Shown here piece by piece: positions 19,636 to 27,932 of a stretch of 64,000 nucleotides of DNA. Origin of the DNA: Thiobacillus sp. (GTDB lineage: Bacteria > Pseudomonadota > Gammaproteobacteria > Burkholderiales > Thiobacillaceae); NCBI RefSeq assembly GCF_018780105.1, contig NZ_JADMKC010000005.1:266482-330481 (forward strand), given 5' to 3'. Made by a program: the position numbers and the translations under genes. Under the pieces are notes generated by a model that saw only the letters and a program-made list of their open reading frames with translations, was not told the DNA's origin and made no database searches. The stretch's first letter is position 1, and each line of letters opens with the position of its first letter.

Positions 19636-20550
19636 TCAGCCCGGCAGATCTTCCTGCCGCAGCATGAAAACGAACTGGTCGCCGCTTTCGGTTTCCAGCC
19701 AGGTGAAGGGCAGGGTGGGGTAGGCCGCTTCGAGCACGTCGCGGTTGTGGCCGATTTCCACCACCAGCAGGCCGCCCGGATTGAGGTGCGATTGGGCCTG
19801 CGCCAGGATCAGCCGGGTGGCGTCCAGACCGTCGATGCCCGAACCCAGCGCCAGCGCGGGTTCGGCCTGGTATTCCGCGGGCAGCGCAGCGACCGATTCG
19901 GCGTTCACATACGGCGGATTGCTGATGATGAGATCGTAGTGGCGGCCCGACAGCGCCTTGAACAAATCCGACTCGATCAACTCGATCCGGTCCTGCAGGC
20001 CGTAATCGGCGACGTTGCGCGCGGCGACATCGAGCGCGTCGCGCGACAGGTCCACCGCGTCGATGCGGGCATCGGGAAACGCCAGCGCGGCCAGGATGGC
20101 GAGGCAGCCGGAGCCGGTGCACAGGTCGAGCGCGCGGCTGACGTTTTCCGGCGTCTCGACCCACGGGGACAACTGCTCGGGCAGCAGCTCGGCGATGAAG
20201 GAGCGCGGCACGATCACGCGCTCGTCCACGTAAAACCGGCTGCCGGCCAGCCAGGCTTCGTGGGTGAGGTAGGCGGCGGGGATGCGCTCGCGCACGCGGC
20301 GCTCGATCACGGTTTTCACCTGTTCGGCTTCGGCGTGGGTGAGGCTGGCATCGAGAAAGGGATCGAGCCGGTCGAGCGGCAGATGCAGCGTGTGCAGGAT
20401 CAGATAGGCCGCTTCGTCGAAGGCGTTGTCGGAGCCGTGGCCGAAAAACAGCTTCGATTCATTGAAACGCGACACCGCAAAGCGCAGCCAGTCGCGCAGG
20501 GTGATGAGGGATTCGGTGTCGTCGAATCCAATGTCGTCGGAGCCAGTCAT
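19636..20550 (-). CDS. prmB: Ribosomal protein L3 glutamine N5-methyltransferase PrmB
   Basis: Methylates a glutamine of ribosomal protein uL3. 304 residues: an N-terminal helical domain, then a SAM-binding Rossmann fold with [12 protein letters not shown] and the catalytic NPPY motif in [12 protein letters not shown], which identifies the HemK/PrmB family. The L3-specific branch is supported by the [21 protein letters not shown]-terminus. ATG 20550 overlaps the dapE stop by four bases; an in-frame extension into dapE is spurious. Confidence 0.93.
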   Translation of the reverse strand: MTGSDDIGFDDTESLITLRDWLRFAVSRFNESKLFFGHGSDNAFDEAAYLILHTLHLPLDRLDPFLDASLTHAEAEQVKTVIERRVRERIPAAYLTHEAWLAGSRFYVDERVIVPRSFIAELLPEQLSPWVETPENVSRALDLCTGSGCLAILAALAFPDARIDAVDLSRDALDVAARNVADYGLQDRIELIESDLFKALSGRHYDLIISNPPYVNAESVAALPAEYQAEPALALGSGIDGLDATRLILAQAQSHLNPGGLLVVEIGHNRDVLEAAYPTLPFTWLETESGDQFVFMLRQEDLPG

Positions 20551-21677
20551 GTCAGCAGTTTTTCCAGAGTTTTTTGGTAGATCGCCGCCAGCGGCTCGAT
20601 GTTTTCCACCGCGACGTGTTCGTTGATTTTGTGGATGCTCATGTTGAGCGGCCCGAACTCGACCACCTGCGGGCAGATATCGGCGATGAAGCGGCCGTCC
20701 GAGGTGCCGCCGGTGGTGGACAGCTCGGGCGTCACGCCGGTGACCTCGCGGATGGCGTCGGAGAGGTGCTCGCACAGCACGCCGCGCGGCGTCAGGAACG
20801 GCCGCCCCGAAAGGTGCCAGTCGATTTCGAAGTCGAGGCCGTGGCTGTTGAGGATTTCGTGCAGCGCATCCATCAGGCCTTCTGCGGTGCTGGCGGTGGA
20901 AAAGCGGAAATTGAAATCGATCACCAGCGTGCCCGGGATCACATTGCTTGCGCCGGTGCCGCCGTGGATATTGGAGATTTGCCAGGTGGTGGCCGGGAAA
21001 TAGGCGTTGCCTTCGTCCCACATGGTGTCGGCCAGTTCGGCAATGGCGGGCGCGGCGAGATGGATCGGGTTTTTGGCCAGATGCGGGTAAGCGATGTGGC
21101 CTTGCACGCCCTTGATGGTGAGCTTGCCGGACAGGGAGCCACGCCGTCCGTTCTTGATGGTGTCGCCGAACTCGGCGGCGCTGGTGGGCTCGCCAATAAT
21201 GCAGAAATCGAGAAACTCGCCGCGTGCCCTCAGCGTTTCCACCAGCTTGACCGTGCCGTCGGTCGCCGGGCCTTCCTCGTCCGAGGTGATCAGAAAGCCC
21301 AGCGAGCCCGGATGATCGGGATGGGCGGCGACGAAGCGTTCGGTGGCGGTGACAAAAGCCGCGAGCGAAGTTTTCATGTCGGCCGCGCCGCGCGCGTAGA
21401 GCTGGCCATCGCGTACCGTGGGTTCGAAAGGATCGGACTGCCAGCGTTCCACCGGCCCGGTCGGCACCACGTCGCTATGGCCGGCAAAGCACACCAGCGG
21501 CGCGACGTGGCCGCGGCGCGCCCACAGGTTGTCGACGCCATTGTGGCAATGCCGCTCGATGTGAAAGCCGAGCGCCTGCAGCCGCTGCGCGATCAGGTCG
21601 TGACAGCCGGCGTGATCCGGCGTCAGCGATTTGCGGCGCAGCAGCTCGACGGCAAGTTCGAAAGTTTCATTTGCCAT
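20547..21677 (-). CDS. dapE: Succinyl-diaminopimelate desuccinylase DapE
   Basis: Zinc-dependent hydrolase of lysine/diaminopimelate synthesis. 376 residues with the M20-peptidase metal ligands: His in FAGHSDVVP, Asp in ARGAADMKT, Glu pair in TSDEEGPA, and a late His in [11 protein letters not shown] 21677 ([13 protein letters not shown]) matches the family start. It overlaps the DUF302 gene upstream and prmB downstream, so the three are one operon. Confidence 0.95.
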   Translation of the reverse strand: MANETFELAVELLRRKSLTPDHAGCHDLIAQRLQALGFHIERHCHNGVDNLWARRGHVAPLVCFAGHSDVVPTGPVERWQSDPFEPTVRDGQLYARGAADMKTSLAAFVTATERFVAAHPDHPGSLGFLITSDEEGPATDGTVKLVETLRARGEFLDFCIIGEPTSAAEFGDTIKNGRRGSLSGKLTIKGVQGHIAYPHLAKNPIHLAAPAIAELADTMWDEGNAYFPATTWQISNIHGGTGASNVIPGTLVIDFNFRFSTASTAEGLMDALHEILNSHGLDFEIDWHLSGRPFLTPRGVLCEHLSDAIREVTGVTPELSTTGGTSDGRFIADICPQVVEFGPLNMSIHKINEHVAVENIEPLAAIYQKTLEKLLT

Positions 21678-22164
21678 CGAACGCGCTCTCGATGACTTTG
21701 ACGATGTCGGCTTCCAGCTTTTTGGCCAGCGCCTCGCCGGGGCTGCCGGCGGCAATCGCCGACGGCCGGGCGAAATACACGGTCGACACGCCGTCCTTGT
21801 GGGTCAGCGTGATGTGCAGCGGGCACAAGGCCAGCAAGGCCGGGTCGGCGTTGGCGATTTCATTGGTGGCGCGCGGCTTGCAGAACACCAGGCTCTTCAT
21901 GGTGCTGAGCTGGTTGCGGTTGTAGTCCGCGCCGAGCGTGTCCTTCATGCCCGCCAGGCTGCGCCCCATGTCGGGCTCGAAAATCACATAGAAGCCGTTC
22001 TTTTCCAGCGTGGCGTAGAGCAGCGTGTAGGCCGCGTCGGCGGGCAGGCGGGCGCTGTGCGTATAGATCGCAGGGGCGGCAGCCGTGGCCGGCAGGGCAA
22101 AGCCCAACATCAACGCCAGTCCGAAAGCGTGGATCAACGAAGCGAAGCGGGGGGGCAATCGCAT
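21667..22164 (-). CDS. Secreted DUF302 domain protein
   Basis: 165 residues. An N-terminal signal peptide with a hydrophobic core and a cleavage site around ALPATAAA suggests export to the periplasm. The rest is a DUF302 domain ([40 protein letters not shown]). The biochemical role of DUF302 is not established. Its end overlaps the dapE start by 11 bases; yffB lies 24 bases upstream. Confidence 0.8.
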   Translation of the reverse strand: MRLPPRFASLIHAFGLALMLGFALPATAAAPAIYTHSARLPADAAYTLLYATLEKNGFYVIFEPDMGRSLAGMKDTLGADYNRNQLSTMKSLVFCKPRATNEIANADPALLALCPLHITLTHKDGVSTVYFARPSAIAAGSPGEALAKKLEADIVKVIESAFDGK

Positions 22165-22188
22165 GGCAGAAACTCCGTAATGATTTTT

Positions 22189-22539
22189 TTATAGATGCTT
22201 GAAGAGGCTTTGGTATTGCGCCTCGTCGAAGCCCAGATGATACCTGCCTTCGACTTCGAGCACCGGGCGCTTGATCACGCTGGACTGCGCCTGCATCAGC
22301 GCCAGCGCGCCGGCGGCGTTGCCTGCAGCGGCTTTTTCGGCATCGCTGAGTTTGCGCCAGGTGGTGCCGCGCGTATTGAGCAGCGCCTGCCAGCCGGTTT
22401 GCGCGGCCACGCCGGCGAGCCAGTCGGGGTCGACGCCCTGTTTCTTGAAATCGTGAAACACCACGTCGAGCTGACGTTCGGCCAGCCAGGCGCGGGCTTT
22501 CTTGACGGTGGTGCAGTTGGGAATGCCGTAGAGTTTCAT
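22189..22539 (-). CDS. yffB: ArsC/Spx-family reductase (YffB)
   Basis: 116 residues of the ArsC thioredoxin-fold family, start MKLYGIPNCTTVKKARAWL, with one active-site Cys (PNCTT) and the conserved Arg of the C-terminal half (KRPVLEVEG). It lies close to dapE, as in E. coli where yffB precedes dapE. It probably acts as a glutathione-dependent reductase. Arsenate reduction is not implied by the family placement. Confidence 0.88.
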   Translation of the reverse strand: MKLYGIPNCTTVKKARAWLAERQLDVVFHDFKKQGVDPDWLAGVAAQTGWQALLNTRGTTWRKLSDAEKAAAGNAAGALALMQAQSSVIKRPVLEVEGRYHLGFDEAQYQSLFKHL

Positions 22540-22697
22540 GGGAATCGCGGGGGGTTATATCGTTGGAACGTCCGGGCCGGCCAGCCAGCATCCGTACGCA
22601 AACGCGGAAAAAGTCAGCCTGGATTTTACCCGACCGACTCCCGGGCCCGTGTCAGGTCGTAAAATCGGCGCATCCGACTTCGACCCACCCCGACCCC
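22540..22697. other. Divergent intergenic region with a long hairpin
   Basis: It separates yffB (-) from the ABC exporter (+). GATTTTAC (22622-22629) pairs with GTAAAATC (22659-22666), with an additional GACC/GGTC inner stem, about 30 bases before the exporter start. It could be an operator or leader structure. No T run follows. Confidence 0.35.
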
Positions 22698-24515
22698 ATG
22701 TCATCCAGCTTCGAGTCCGCCCATTCTTCGCCTTCGTCGCCCGCCGCCGGTCCGGCCGAGGAACCCACGCTGCGCTCGATCGGCCGCCTGTTCCCCTATC
22801 TGTGGGAGTTTCGCGGCCGCGTGCTGGTCGCGTTGGCGCTGCTGATCGGCGCCAAGCTGGCTTCGGTGGCGGTGCCGCTGGTGCTCAAGGAAATCATCGA
22901 CGCGCTCGACAAGCCGCGTCCCGAACTGGTGTTGCCGCTGGCCTTTATCCTGGGCTACGGCGTGCTGCGCTTCGCCAGCACCACCTTTGCCGACCTGCGC
23001 GATGTGATCTTCGCCAAGGTCACCCAGCGCGCGATGCGTCGCATCAGCATGGCGGTATTCAAGCATCTGCACGCGCTGTCGCTGCGCTTTCATCTCGAAC
23101 GCCAGACCGGCGGCATCACCCGCGACATCGAGCGCGGCTCCAAGGCGATGTCGAGCCTGGTCGGCTACCTGCTGTTTCGCATCACCCCCACCGTGCTGGA
23201 AATCCTGCTGGTCGCCGGCATCCTGTTCGTCAAGCTCGACTGGGTGTTTGGCGTGCTCACGCTGGTGACGCTGGCGGCCTACATCGGCTTTACCGTCACC
23301 ATCACCGAGTGGCGCACCCAGTTCGTGCGGCGCGCCAACACGCTGGATTCCCAAGCCTACGGCCGCGCCATCGACAGCCTGCTCAACTACGAAACGGTGA
23401 AATATTTCGGCAACGAAAAATACGAAGCCGCGCGCTACGACAACAGCCTGATCGAATGGGAAGACATGGCGCTGAAATCGCAGCGTTCGCTCGGCTACCT
23501 GAACGCCGCGCAAGCCGGGGTCATCGCCATCGGCGTCACCCTCATGGTGCTGCGCGCCGCCGATGGCGTGGTCGAAGGCACGCTGACGCTGGGCGACCTG
23601 GTGATGGTCAACGCCTTTTTGCTGCAGATGTTCCAGCCGCTGAGCTTTCTGGGCGTGATGTATCGACAGATCAAGGAATCGATCACCGACGTCGAGCGCA
23701 TGTTCACGCTGCTGCACCGGCCGCGCGAAGTGGAGGACGCGCCCGACGCGCGCGAACTCGACGTGGTAGCGGGCGAAGTGACATTCGACCACGTGAGCTT
23801 TGCGTACAACGCCGACCGGCCGATATTGCACGACGTCAGCTTCACCATCCCGGCCGGCAAAACCGTCGCCGCCGTCGGCTCCAGCGGCGCCGGCAAATCC
23901 ACCCTGGCCCGTCTGCTGTTCCGCTTTTACGATACGGGCAGCGGCAGCATCCGTATCGACGGCCAGGACATCCGCCACGTCACCCAGGACAGCCTGCGCG
24001 CCGCCATCGGCGTGGTGCCGCAAGACACCGTACTATTTAATGACAGCATCTTCTACAACATCGCCTACGGCCGCCCCGACGCCAGCCGCGACGAAGTCAT
24101 CGAAGCCGCGCGCGCCGCCCACATCCTGCACTTCATCGAAGGCCTGCCGCAGGGCTGGGACAGCATCGTCGGCGAGCGCGGGCTCAAGCTTTCCGGCGGC
24201 GAAAAGCAGCGCGTCGCCATCGCCCGCACCCTGCTGAAAAACCCGGCCATCCTGATCCTCGACGAAGCCACCTCGGCGCTCGACACCAAAACCGAAAAAG
24301 CCATCCAGGCCGAACTGCTCGAAATCGCCAAAAGCCGCACCAGCCTGATCATTGCCCACCGGCTATCCACCGTGGTCGAGGCCGACGAGATCCTGGTGAT
24401 GGAAGCCGGCCGCATCGTCGAGCGCGGCCGCCATCCCGAACTGCTGGCGCTGAACGGCATGTACGCCCACATGTGGGCGCTGCAGCAGCAGGCTGAGGAG
24501 GGCGGAGGGAAATAG
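22698..24515 (+). CDS. Atm1-type ABC exporter (ATP-binding and permease fused)
   Basis: 605 residues. The N-terminal half has six membrane helices and the NYETVKYFGNE motif typical of the Atm1/HMT1 (ABCB7) group. The nucleotide-binding domain has Walker A SSGAGKSTLARL, signature LSGGEKQRVAIART and Walker B ILILDEATSALD. It acts as a homodimer in the inner membrane; glutathione conjugates or metal-thiol compounds are the likely substrates by family. ATG 22698 (MSSSFESAH) is chosen because upstream sequence is hairpin-rich and non-conserved. Confidence 0.9.
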   Translation: MSSSFESAHSSPSSPAAGPAEEPTLRSIGRLFPYLWEFRGRVLVALALLIGAKLASVAVPLVLKEIIDALDKPRPELVLPLAFILGYGVLRFASTTFADLRDVIFAKVTQRAMRRISMAVFKHLHALSLRFHLERQTGGITRDIERGSKAMSSLVGYLLFRITPTVLEILLVAGILFVKLDWVFGVLTLVTLAAYIGFTVTITEWRTQFVRRANTLDSQAYGRAIDSLLNYETVKYFGNEKYEAARYDNSLIEWEDMALKSQRSLGYLNAAQAGVIAIGVTLMVLRAADGVVEGTLTLGDLVMVNAFLLQMFQPLSFLGVMYRQIKESITDVERMFTLLHRPREVEDAPDARELDVVAGEVTFDHVSFAYNADRPILHDVSFTIPAGKTVAAVGSSGAGKSTLARLLFRFYDTGSGSIRIDGQDIRHVTQDSLRAAIGVVPQDTVLFNDSIFYNIAYGRPDASRDEVIEAARAAHILHFIEGLPQGWDSIVGERGLKLSGGEKQRVAIARTLLKNPAILILDEATSALDTKTEKAIQAELLEIAKSRTSLIIAHRLSTVVEADEILVMEAGRIVERGRHPELLALNGMYAHMWALQQQAEEGGGK

Positions 24516-24533
24516 CCGCGTCTCCGGTTCGCA

Positions 24534-24562
24534 TTGCGAAAAGTCCACAAATGGACTAAATT
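24534..24562 (+). promoter_or_regulatory. Promoter with palindromic operator for the Xre/RES pair
   Basis: TTGCGA (24534-24539) and TAAATT (24557-24562) are spaced by 17 bases. Between them lies the perfect inverted repeat AGTCCA (24542-24547) / TGGACT (24552-24557). An operator inside the spacer fits autorepression by the Xre-type antitoxin (inference). Confidence 0.5.
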
Positions 24563-24599
24563 AAAATCCAGATTCATAAACGAACAATCTGGGGGTGAG

Positions 24600-25016
24600 A
24601 TGCCCAACGCCGCACGCGCCGTCAAAACACAAGCCAAGCCCAACAGCCGCAACATGGCCGCCGCCGGCTTGCGCGCCTTTTTCAACATCGCGCGCGACTG
24701 GGGGCTCAACACCGACGCGCAGATGGTGCTGCTGGGCACGCCGGGCCGGTCTACTTTCTTTAAATGGAAGGCCGCGCCCGAAACCGCCGACCTCAAGCGC
24801 GACACCCTCGAACGCCTGTCCTACATCCTGGGCATCTACAAGGCGCTGCAGATATTGCTGCCCGACACCACCGCCGCCGACGCCTGGGTGAAAAAGCCCA
24901 ACACCGCGCCGCTGTTTGGCGGCCAGAGCGCGCTCGACCGCATGCTCGGCGGCAACGTCGCCGACCTGATGGTGGTGCGCCAATATCTGGACGTGCAGCG
25001 CGGCGGCTGGGCTTGA
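24600..25016 (+). CDS. Xre/MbcA/ParS-type antitoxin
   Basis: 138 residues. A helix-turn-helix-like N-terminal half (LRAFFNIARDWGLNTDAQMV) is followed by the DUF2384 toxin-binding domain (APLFGGQSALDRMLGGNVADL, VRQYLDVQRGGW). This is the standard partner of RES toxins. GGGGGTGAG lies just before ATG 24600. The stop codon overlaps the TTG start of the toxin. Confidence 0.9.
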   Translation: MPNAARAVKTQAKPNSRNMAAAGLRAFFNIARDWGLNTDAQMVLLGTPGRSTFFKWKAAPETADLKRDTLERLSYILGIYKALQILLPDTTAADAWVKKPNTAPLFGGQSALDRMLGGNVADLMVVRQYLDVQRGGWA

Positions 25017-25693
25017 GCTACCCCGTTGAACGGCTGAAGTGGCACCCGGCCTGGCGGGTCATCCCCAGCCGTTTTCCCGCCGTCGGCCTGTTTGAACGCG
25101 TCGCCCGCCCCGAGGATTTCGACTCGCTCTACGCGCTGGAAGCCCTGACCAACGACCGCCTGCGCGACGAAGTCGGCGACATCAGCCTGGTGCCTGCCGA
25201 AGAACGCCTGTTCGGCCCCGGCAGCACCTGCATCATGGCCGCCTTTACCCACCCCAACCCGCAAGGCAGCCGCTTCAGCGACGGCAGCTACGGCGTCTTT
25301 TACTGCGCCCGCAAGCGCGACACCGCCATCGCCGAAACCCGCCACCACGCCGCGTTGTTCATGGCCGCCACCGCCGAGCCGCCCATGCGATTGCAGATGC
25401 GGCTCTACAGCGTGGAAGCCCAGGGCAAGGCCGCCGACCTGCGCGCAGCCAGCCAAAACGACCCCCGCATCGTTGCCCCCGACGACTACAGCCACACCCA
25501 GGCCATCGGCCGCAGCCTGCGGGCCGAAGGCGCGCTGGGCATCGTCTACCCATCGGTGCGCCACCCCGGCGGCGAATGCCTCGCCGCCCTGCGCACCGGC
25601 ATCGTCAAGAGTTGCCTGCACGCCGCCCACCTGGAATACCAGTGGAACGGGCAGGGCATCGGGGCGGTGTTCGAGGTGAATCAGGTGCTGTGA
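25013..25693 (+). CDS. RES-domain toxin (NAD-depleting type)
   Basis: 226 residues starting at TTG 25013, which overlaps the antitoxin TGA (TTGA); no ATG exists nearby. The RES family residues are visible: Arg in WRVIPSRFPA, Glu in ALEALTNDR and Ser in VYPSVRHPGGECLAAL. Characterised RES toxins degrade NAD+. The antitoxin is directly upstream, as is usual for the family. First gene pair of the accessory island. Confidence 0.9.
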   Translation: MSYPVERLKWHPAWRVIPSRFPAVGLFERVARPEDFDSLYALEALTNDRLRDEVGDISLVPAEERLFGPGSTCIMAAFTHPNPQGSRFSDGSYGVFYCARKRDTAIAETRHHAALFMAATAEPPMRLQMRLYSVEAQGKAADLRAASQNDPRIVAPDDYSHTQAIGRSLRAEGALGIVYPSVRHPGGECLAALRTGIVKSCLHAAHLEYQWNGQGIGAVFEVNQVL

Positions 25694-25701
25694 GATCGAT
25701 A

Positions 25702-25778
25702 TGTCGATTCAACCTAATTTAATCGACACATTTTATTGACGTGTCGACGTCATCGACATATCCTGAAAACGTGTCGAT
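25702..25778 (+). promoter_or_regulatory. Phased operator array upstream of fic
   Basis: Five copies of the half-site TGTCGAY or its complement ATCGACA begin at 25702(+), 25722(-), 25742(+), 25752(-) and 25772(+): steps of 20, 20, 10 and 20 bases. Two have the same ATCGACA-N13-TGTCGAY layout, 30 bases apart. The array fills the region between the RES stop and the fic start and is likely a binding site for a regulator, possibly Fic's own C-terminal winged helix. Confidence 0.7.
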
Positions 25779-25797
25779 TAAAACGAAAAACGTAAAC

Positions 25798-26913
25798 ATG
25801 AGCGCCGCCCCAAATTGGAAACCGGATCAGCCTTACAACGACCTGCCGCCATTGCCGCCGGCCGTTGAGCTCGACACCAAAACCGTGCTCAAGCAGTGCA
25901 TCAAATCCAACACTGCACTGGCGGAGCTAAAGCAGGCCGCCGAATTGATCCCCAATCAGGCCATGCTCATCAACACGCTGCCGCTGCTGGAAGCACGCGC
26001 CAGTTCCGAAATCGAAAACATCGTCACCACAACCGACAAACTGTTTCAGCATAGTCAGGCGGACGAAAAGGCCGACCCCGCCACCAAGGAAGCTTTGCGT
26101 TATCGCCGCGCCCTGTTTGAAGGCTTCCAGTCCTTGCAGGACAGGCCACTCGTCACCCGCACTGCCGAAGCCATTTGCAGCCAGATCAAGGGCCGCGAAA
26201 TGAGCGTGCGCAAAGTGCCGGGCACCGCCCTGCAAAACGACCGCACCGGCGAAATCATCTACACCCCACCCGTGGGCGAAACGGTCATCCGCGACCTGCT
26301 CGCCAACTGGGAGCGCTTCATGCACGAGGCCACCGATCTCGACCCGCTCATCCGCATGGCCGTGGGGCATTACCAGTTCGAAGCGATCCACCCCTTTGAC
26401 GATGGCAACGGCCGCACCGGGCGCGTACTCAACAGCCTGTTTCTCATTCAGGAAGGGCTGCTCAACCTGCCCATCCTTTATCTCAGCCGCTACATCATCC
26501 AGCACAAGGCCGACTATTACCGGTTGTTGCACCAGGTTACCGCCGGGCAAAGCTGGGAAGAATGGCTACTGTATGTGTTGCGCGGCGTGGAAGACACCGC
26601 CCGCTGGACCACCGCCAAGATCGCCGCCATCCGTGCGCTGGCCGACCACACTGCCGCGCACGTGCGCGACCATCTGCCCAGCATCTACAGCCGCGAGCTG
26701 GTCGACACCCTTTTCGAACAGCCTTATTGCCGCATCGACAACCTGGTTGAAAAAGGTATCGCCAAACGCCAGACCGCCTCGGTCTATTTAAAAAAGCTGG
26801 CCGAGATCGGCGTGCTGGTGGAACAGCAGGCAGGCAGGGAGAAGCTGTTTATTCATCCCAAACTCATGCAGTTACTGATGCAAGAGCACAATGCGTTTGA
26901 ACTGTATCGCTAG
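25798..26913 (+). CDS. Fic-family AMP-transferase with internal inhibitory motif
   Basis: 371 residues. The catalytic motif [12 protein letters not shown] starts at His198. The inhibitory motif of class II Fic proteins, S/T-xxx-E-G/N, is present as Ser69..Glu73-Asn74. The C-terminal part ([20 protein letters not shown] and on) looks like a winged helix. This is the Shewanella SoFic-like layout. ATG 25798 ([20 protein letters not shown]) fits the family start; an in-frame GTG at 25741 would encode the operator repeats and is rejected. Targets are unknown. Confidence 0.9.
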   Translation: MSAAPNWKPDQPYNDLPPLPPAVELDTKTVLKQCIKSNTALAELKQAAELIPNQAMLINTLPLLEARASSEIENIVTTTDKLFQHSQADEKADPATKEALRYRRALFEGFQSLQDRPLVTRTAEAICSQIKGREMSVRKVPGTALQNDRTGEIIYTPPVGETVIRDLLANWERFMHEATDLDPLIRMAVGHYQFEAIHPFDDGNGRTGRVLNSLFLIQEGLLNLPILYLSRYIIQHKADYYRLLHQVTAGQSWEEWLLYVLRGVEDTARWTTAKIAAIRALADHTAAHVRDHLPSIYSRELVDTLFEQPYCRIDNLVEKGIAKRQTASVYLKKLAEIGVLVEQQAGREKLFIHPKLMQLLMQEHNAFELYR

Positions 26914-26976
26914 GATATTGGCCAGGCACTGCATACCGTAGCACCCAGGCTCTCCGTTTACTTGCACAGAAGACCC

Positions 26977-27792
26977 ATGGACGACGCACAACGCAAAGCC
27001 CAGATCAGAACCACCTTCGACACCGTCGCCGAAGGCTACGGCAGCGCCGGCATGGAGTTCTTCCACAAGGCCGCCGCGCACCTGCCGCGCGTGTTCGCCC
27101 TGCAGGGCCACGAGCAGCTGCTCGACGTGGCCACCGGCACCGGCATTGCCGCCACCGCTCTCGCGCCGCACCTGCCGCAGGGCCGGGTCACCGGCATCGA
27201 CCTTTCCGATGGCATGCTCGCCCAGGCGCGCGCCCGCGTTCAGGCGCTGGGGCTGGGCAACGTCGAACTGCATGCCATGGACATGCAGGCCATCGGCTTT
27301 GACGATGCCCGCTTCGACGCCGCCAACTGCTCGTTTGGCCTGTTCTTTTTGCCCGACATGGCCGGCCTGCTGCAGCACATCGTCAGCAAGGTCAAACCCG
27401 GCGGCCAGATCGTCACCTGCTCGTTCTACCAAGGCTCGTTCGAACCCCTCGTCGATCTTTTTCTGCAACGCATCCAGCGCTACGGCGTCAACCCGCCCGA
27501 ATTCACCTGGCGCCAGCTCTGCCTCGAAGAGCACTACCACGCCCTCTACGCCCGCGCCGGCCTCACCGACGTGCGCACCCACCGCCACGACGTCGGCACC
27601 CTGTTCGACCATGCCGATGCCTGGTGGCGCGTCATCTGGTACGCCGGTTTCAGAGGCCTGGTCGCGCAGCTGGGCGAGGCCGAACTCGCCCGCTTCAAGC
27701 AGGAACACCTCGCCGAAATCGGCGCCCTGCACAACGGGCAGGGCATCCCGTTCAACGTCGCCGCCCTGTTTGCTAGCGGGCGCGTCGCTTGA
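26977..27792 (+). CDS. Class I SAM-dependent methyltransferase (UbiE-like)
   Basis: 271 residues with SAM-binding motif LLDVATGTGIAATAL at about residue 48, the acidic end of strand 2 in GIDLSDGML and the post-I motif FDAANCSFGLFFLPDM. It resembles UbiE/Coq5-type small-molecule methyltransferases, but the substrate cannot be told. It stands between fic and the restriction-type operon. ATG 26977 is preferred to a TTG five codons earlier. Confidence 0.8.
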   Translation: MDDAQRKAQIRTTFDTVAEGYGSAGMEFFHKAAAHLPRVFALQGHEQLLDVATGTGIAATALAPHLPQGRVTGIDLSDGMLAQARARVQALGLGNVELHAMDMQAIGFDDARFDAANCSFGLFFLPDMAGLLQHIVSKVKPGGQIVTCSFYQGSFEPLVDLFLQRIQRYGVNPPEFTWRQLCLEEHYHALYARAGLTDVRTHRHDVGTLFDHADAWWRVIWYAGFRGLVAQLGEAELARFKQEHLAEIGALHNGQGIPFNVAALFASGRVA

Positions 27793-27932
27793 ACTGCGGC
27801 CCTGAAATTACCGGTGCAGGCTGGACGAAACGCCGCTGGCTTGTGCGAAGATTCGGCTGATAACAAGCACAGGAGCGCTCTGGTTCCACTGCCGGAACTA
27901 CGCCCTCTACAGCAATGTGGGAAAGAAACCTA

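Noticed and set aside
25741-25797. Upstream GTG start for fic
   Set aside because: The added residues would be encoded by the operator repeats; ATG 25798 fits the family.
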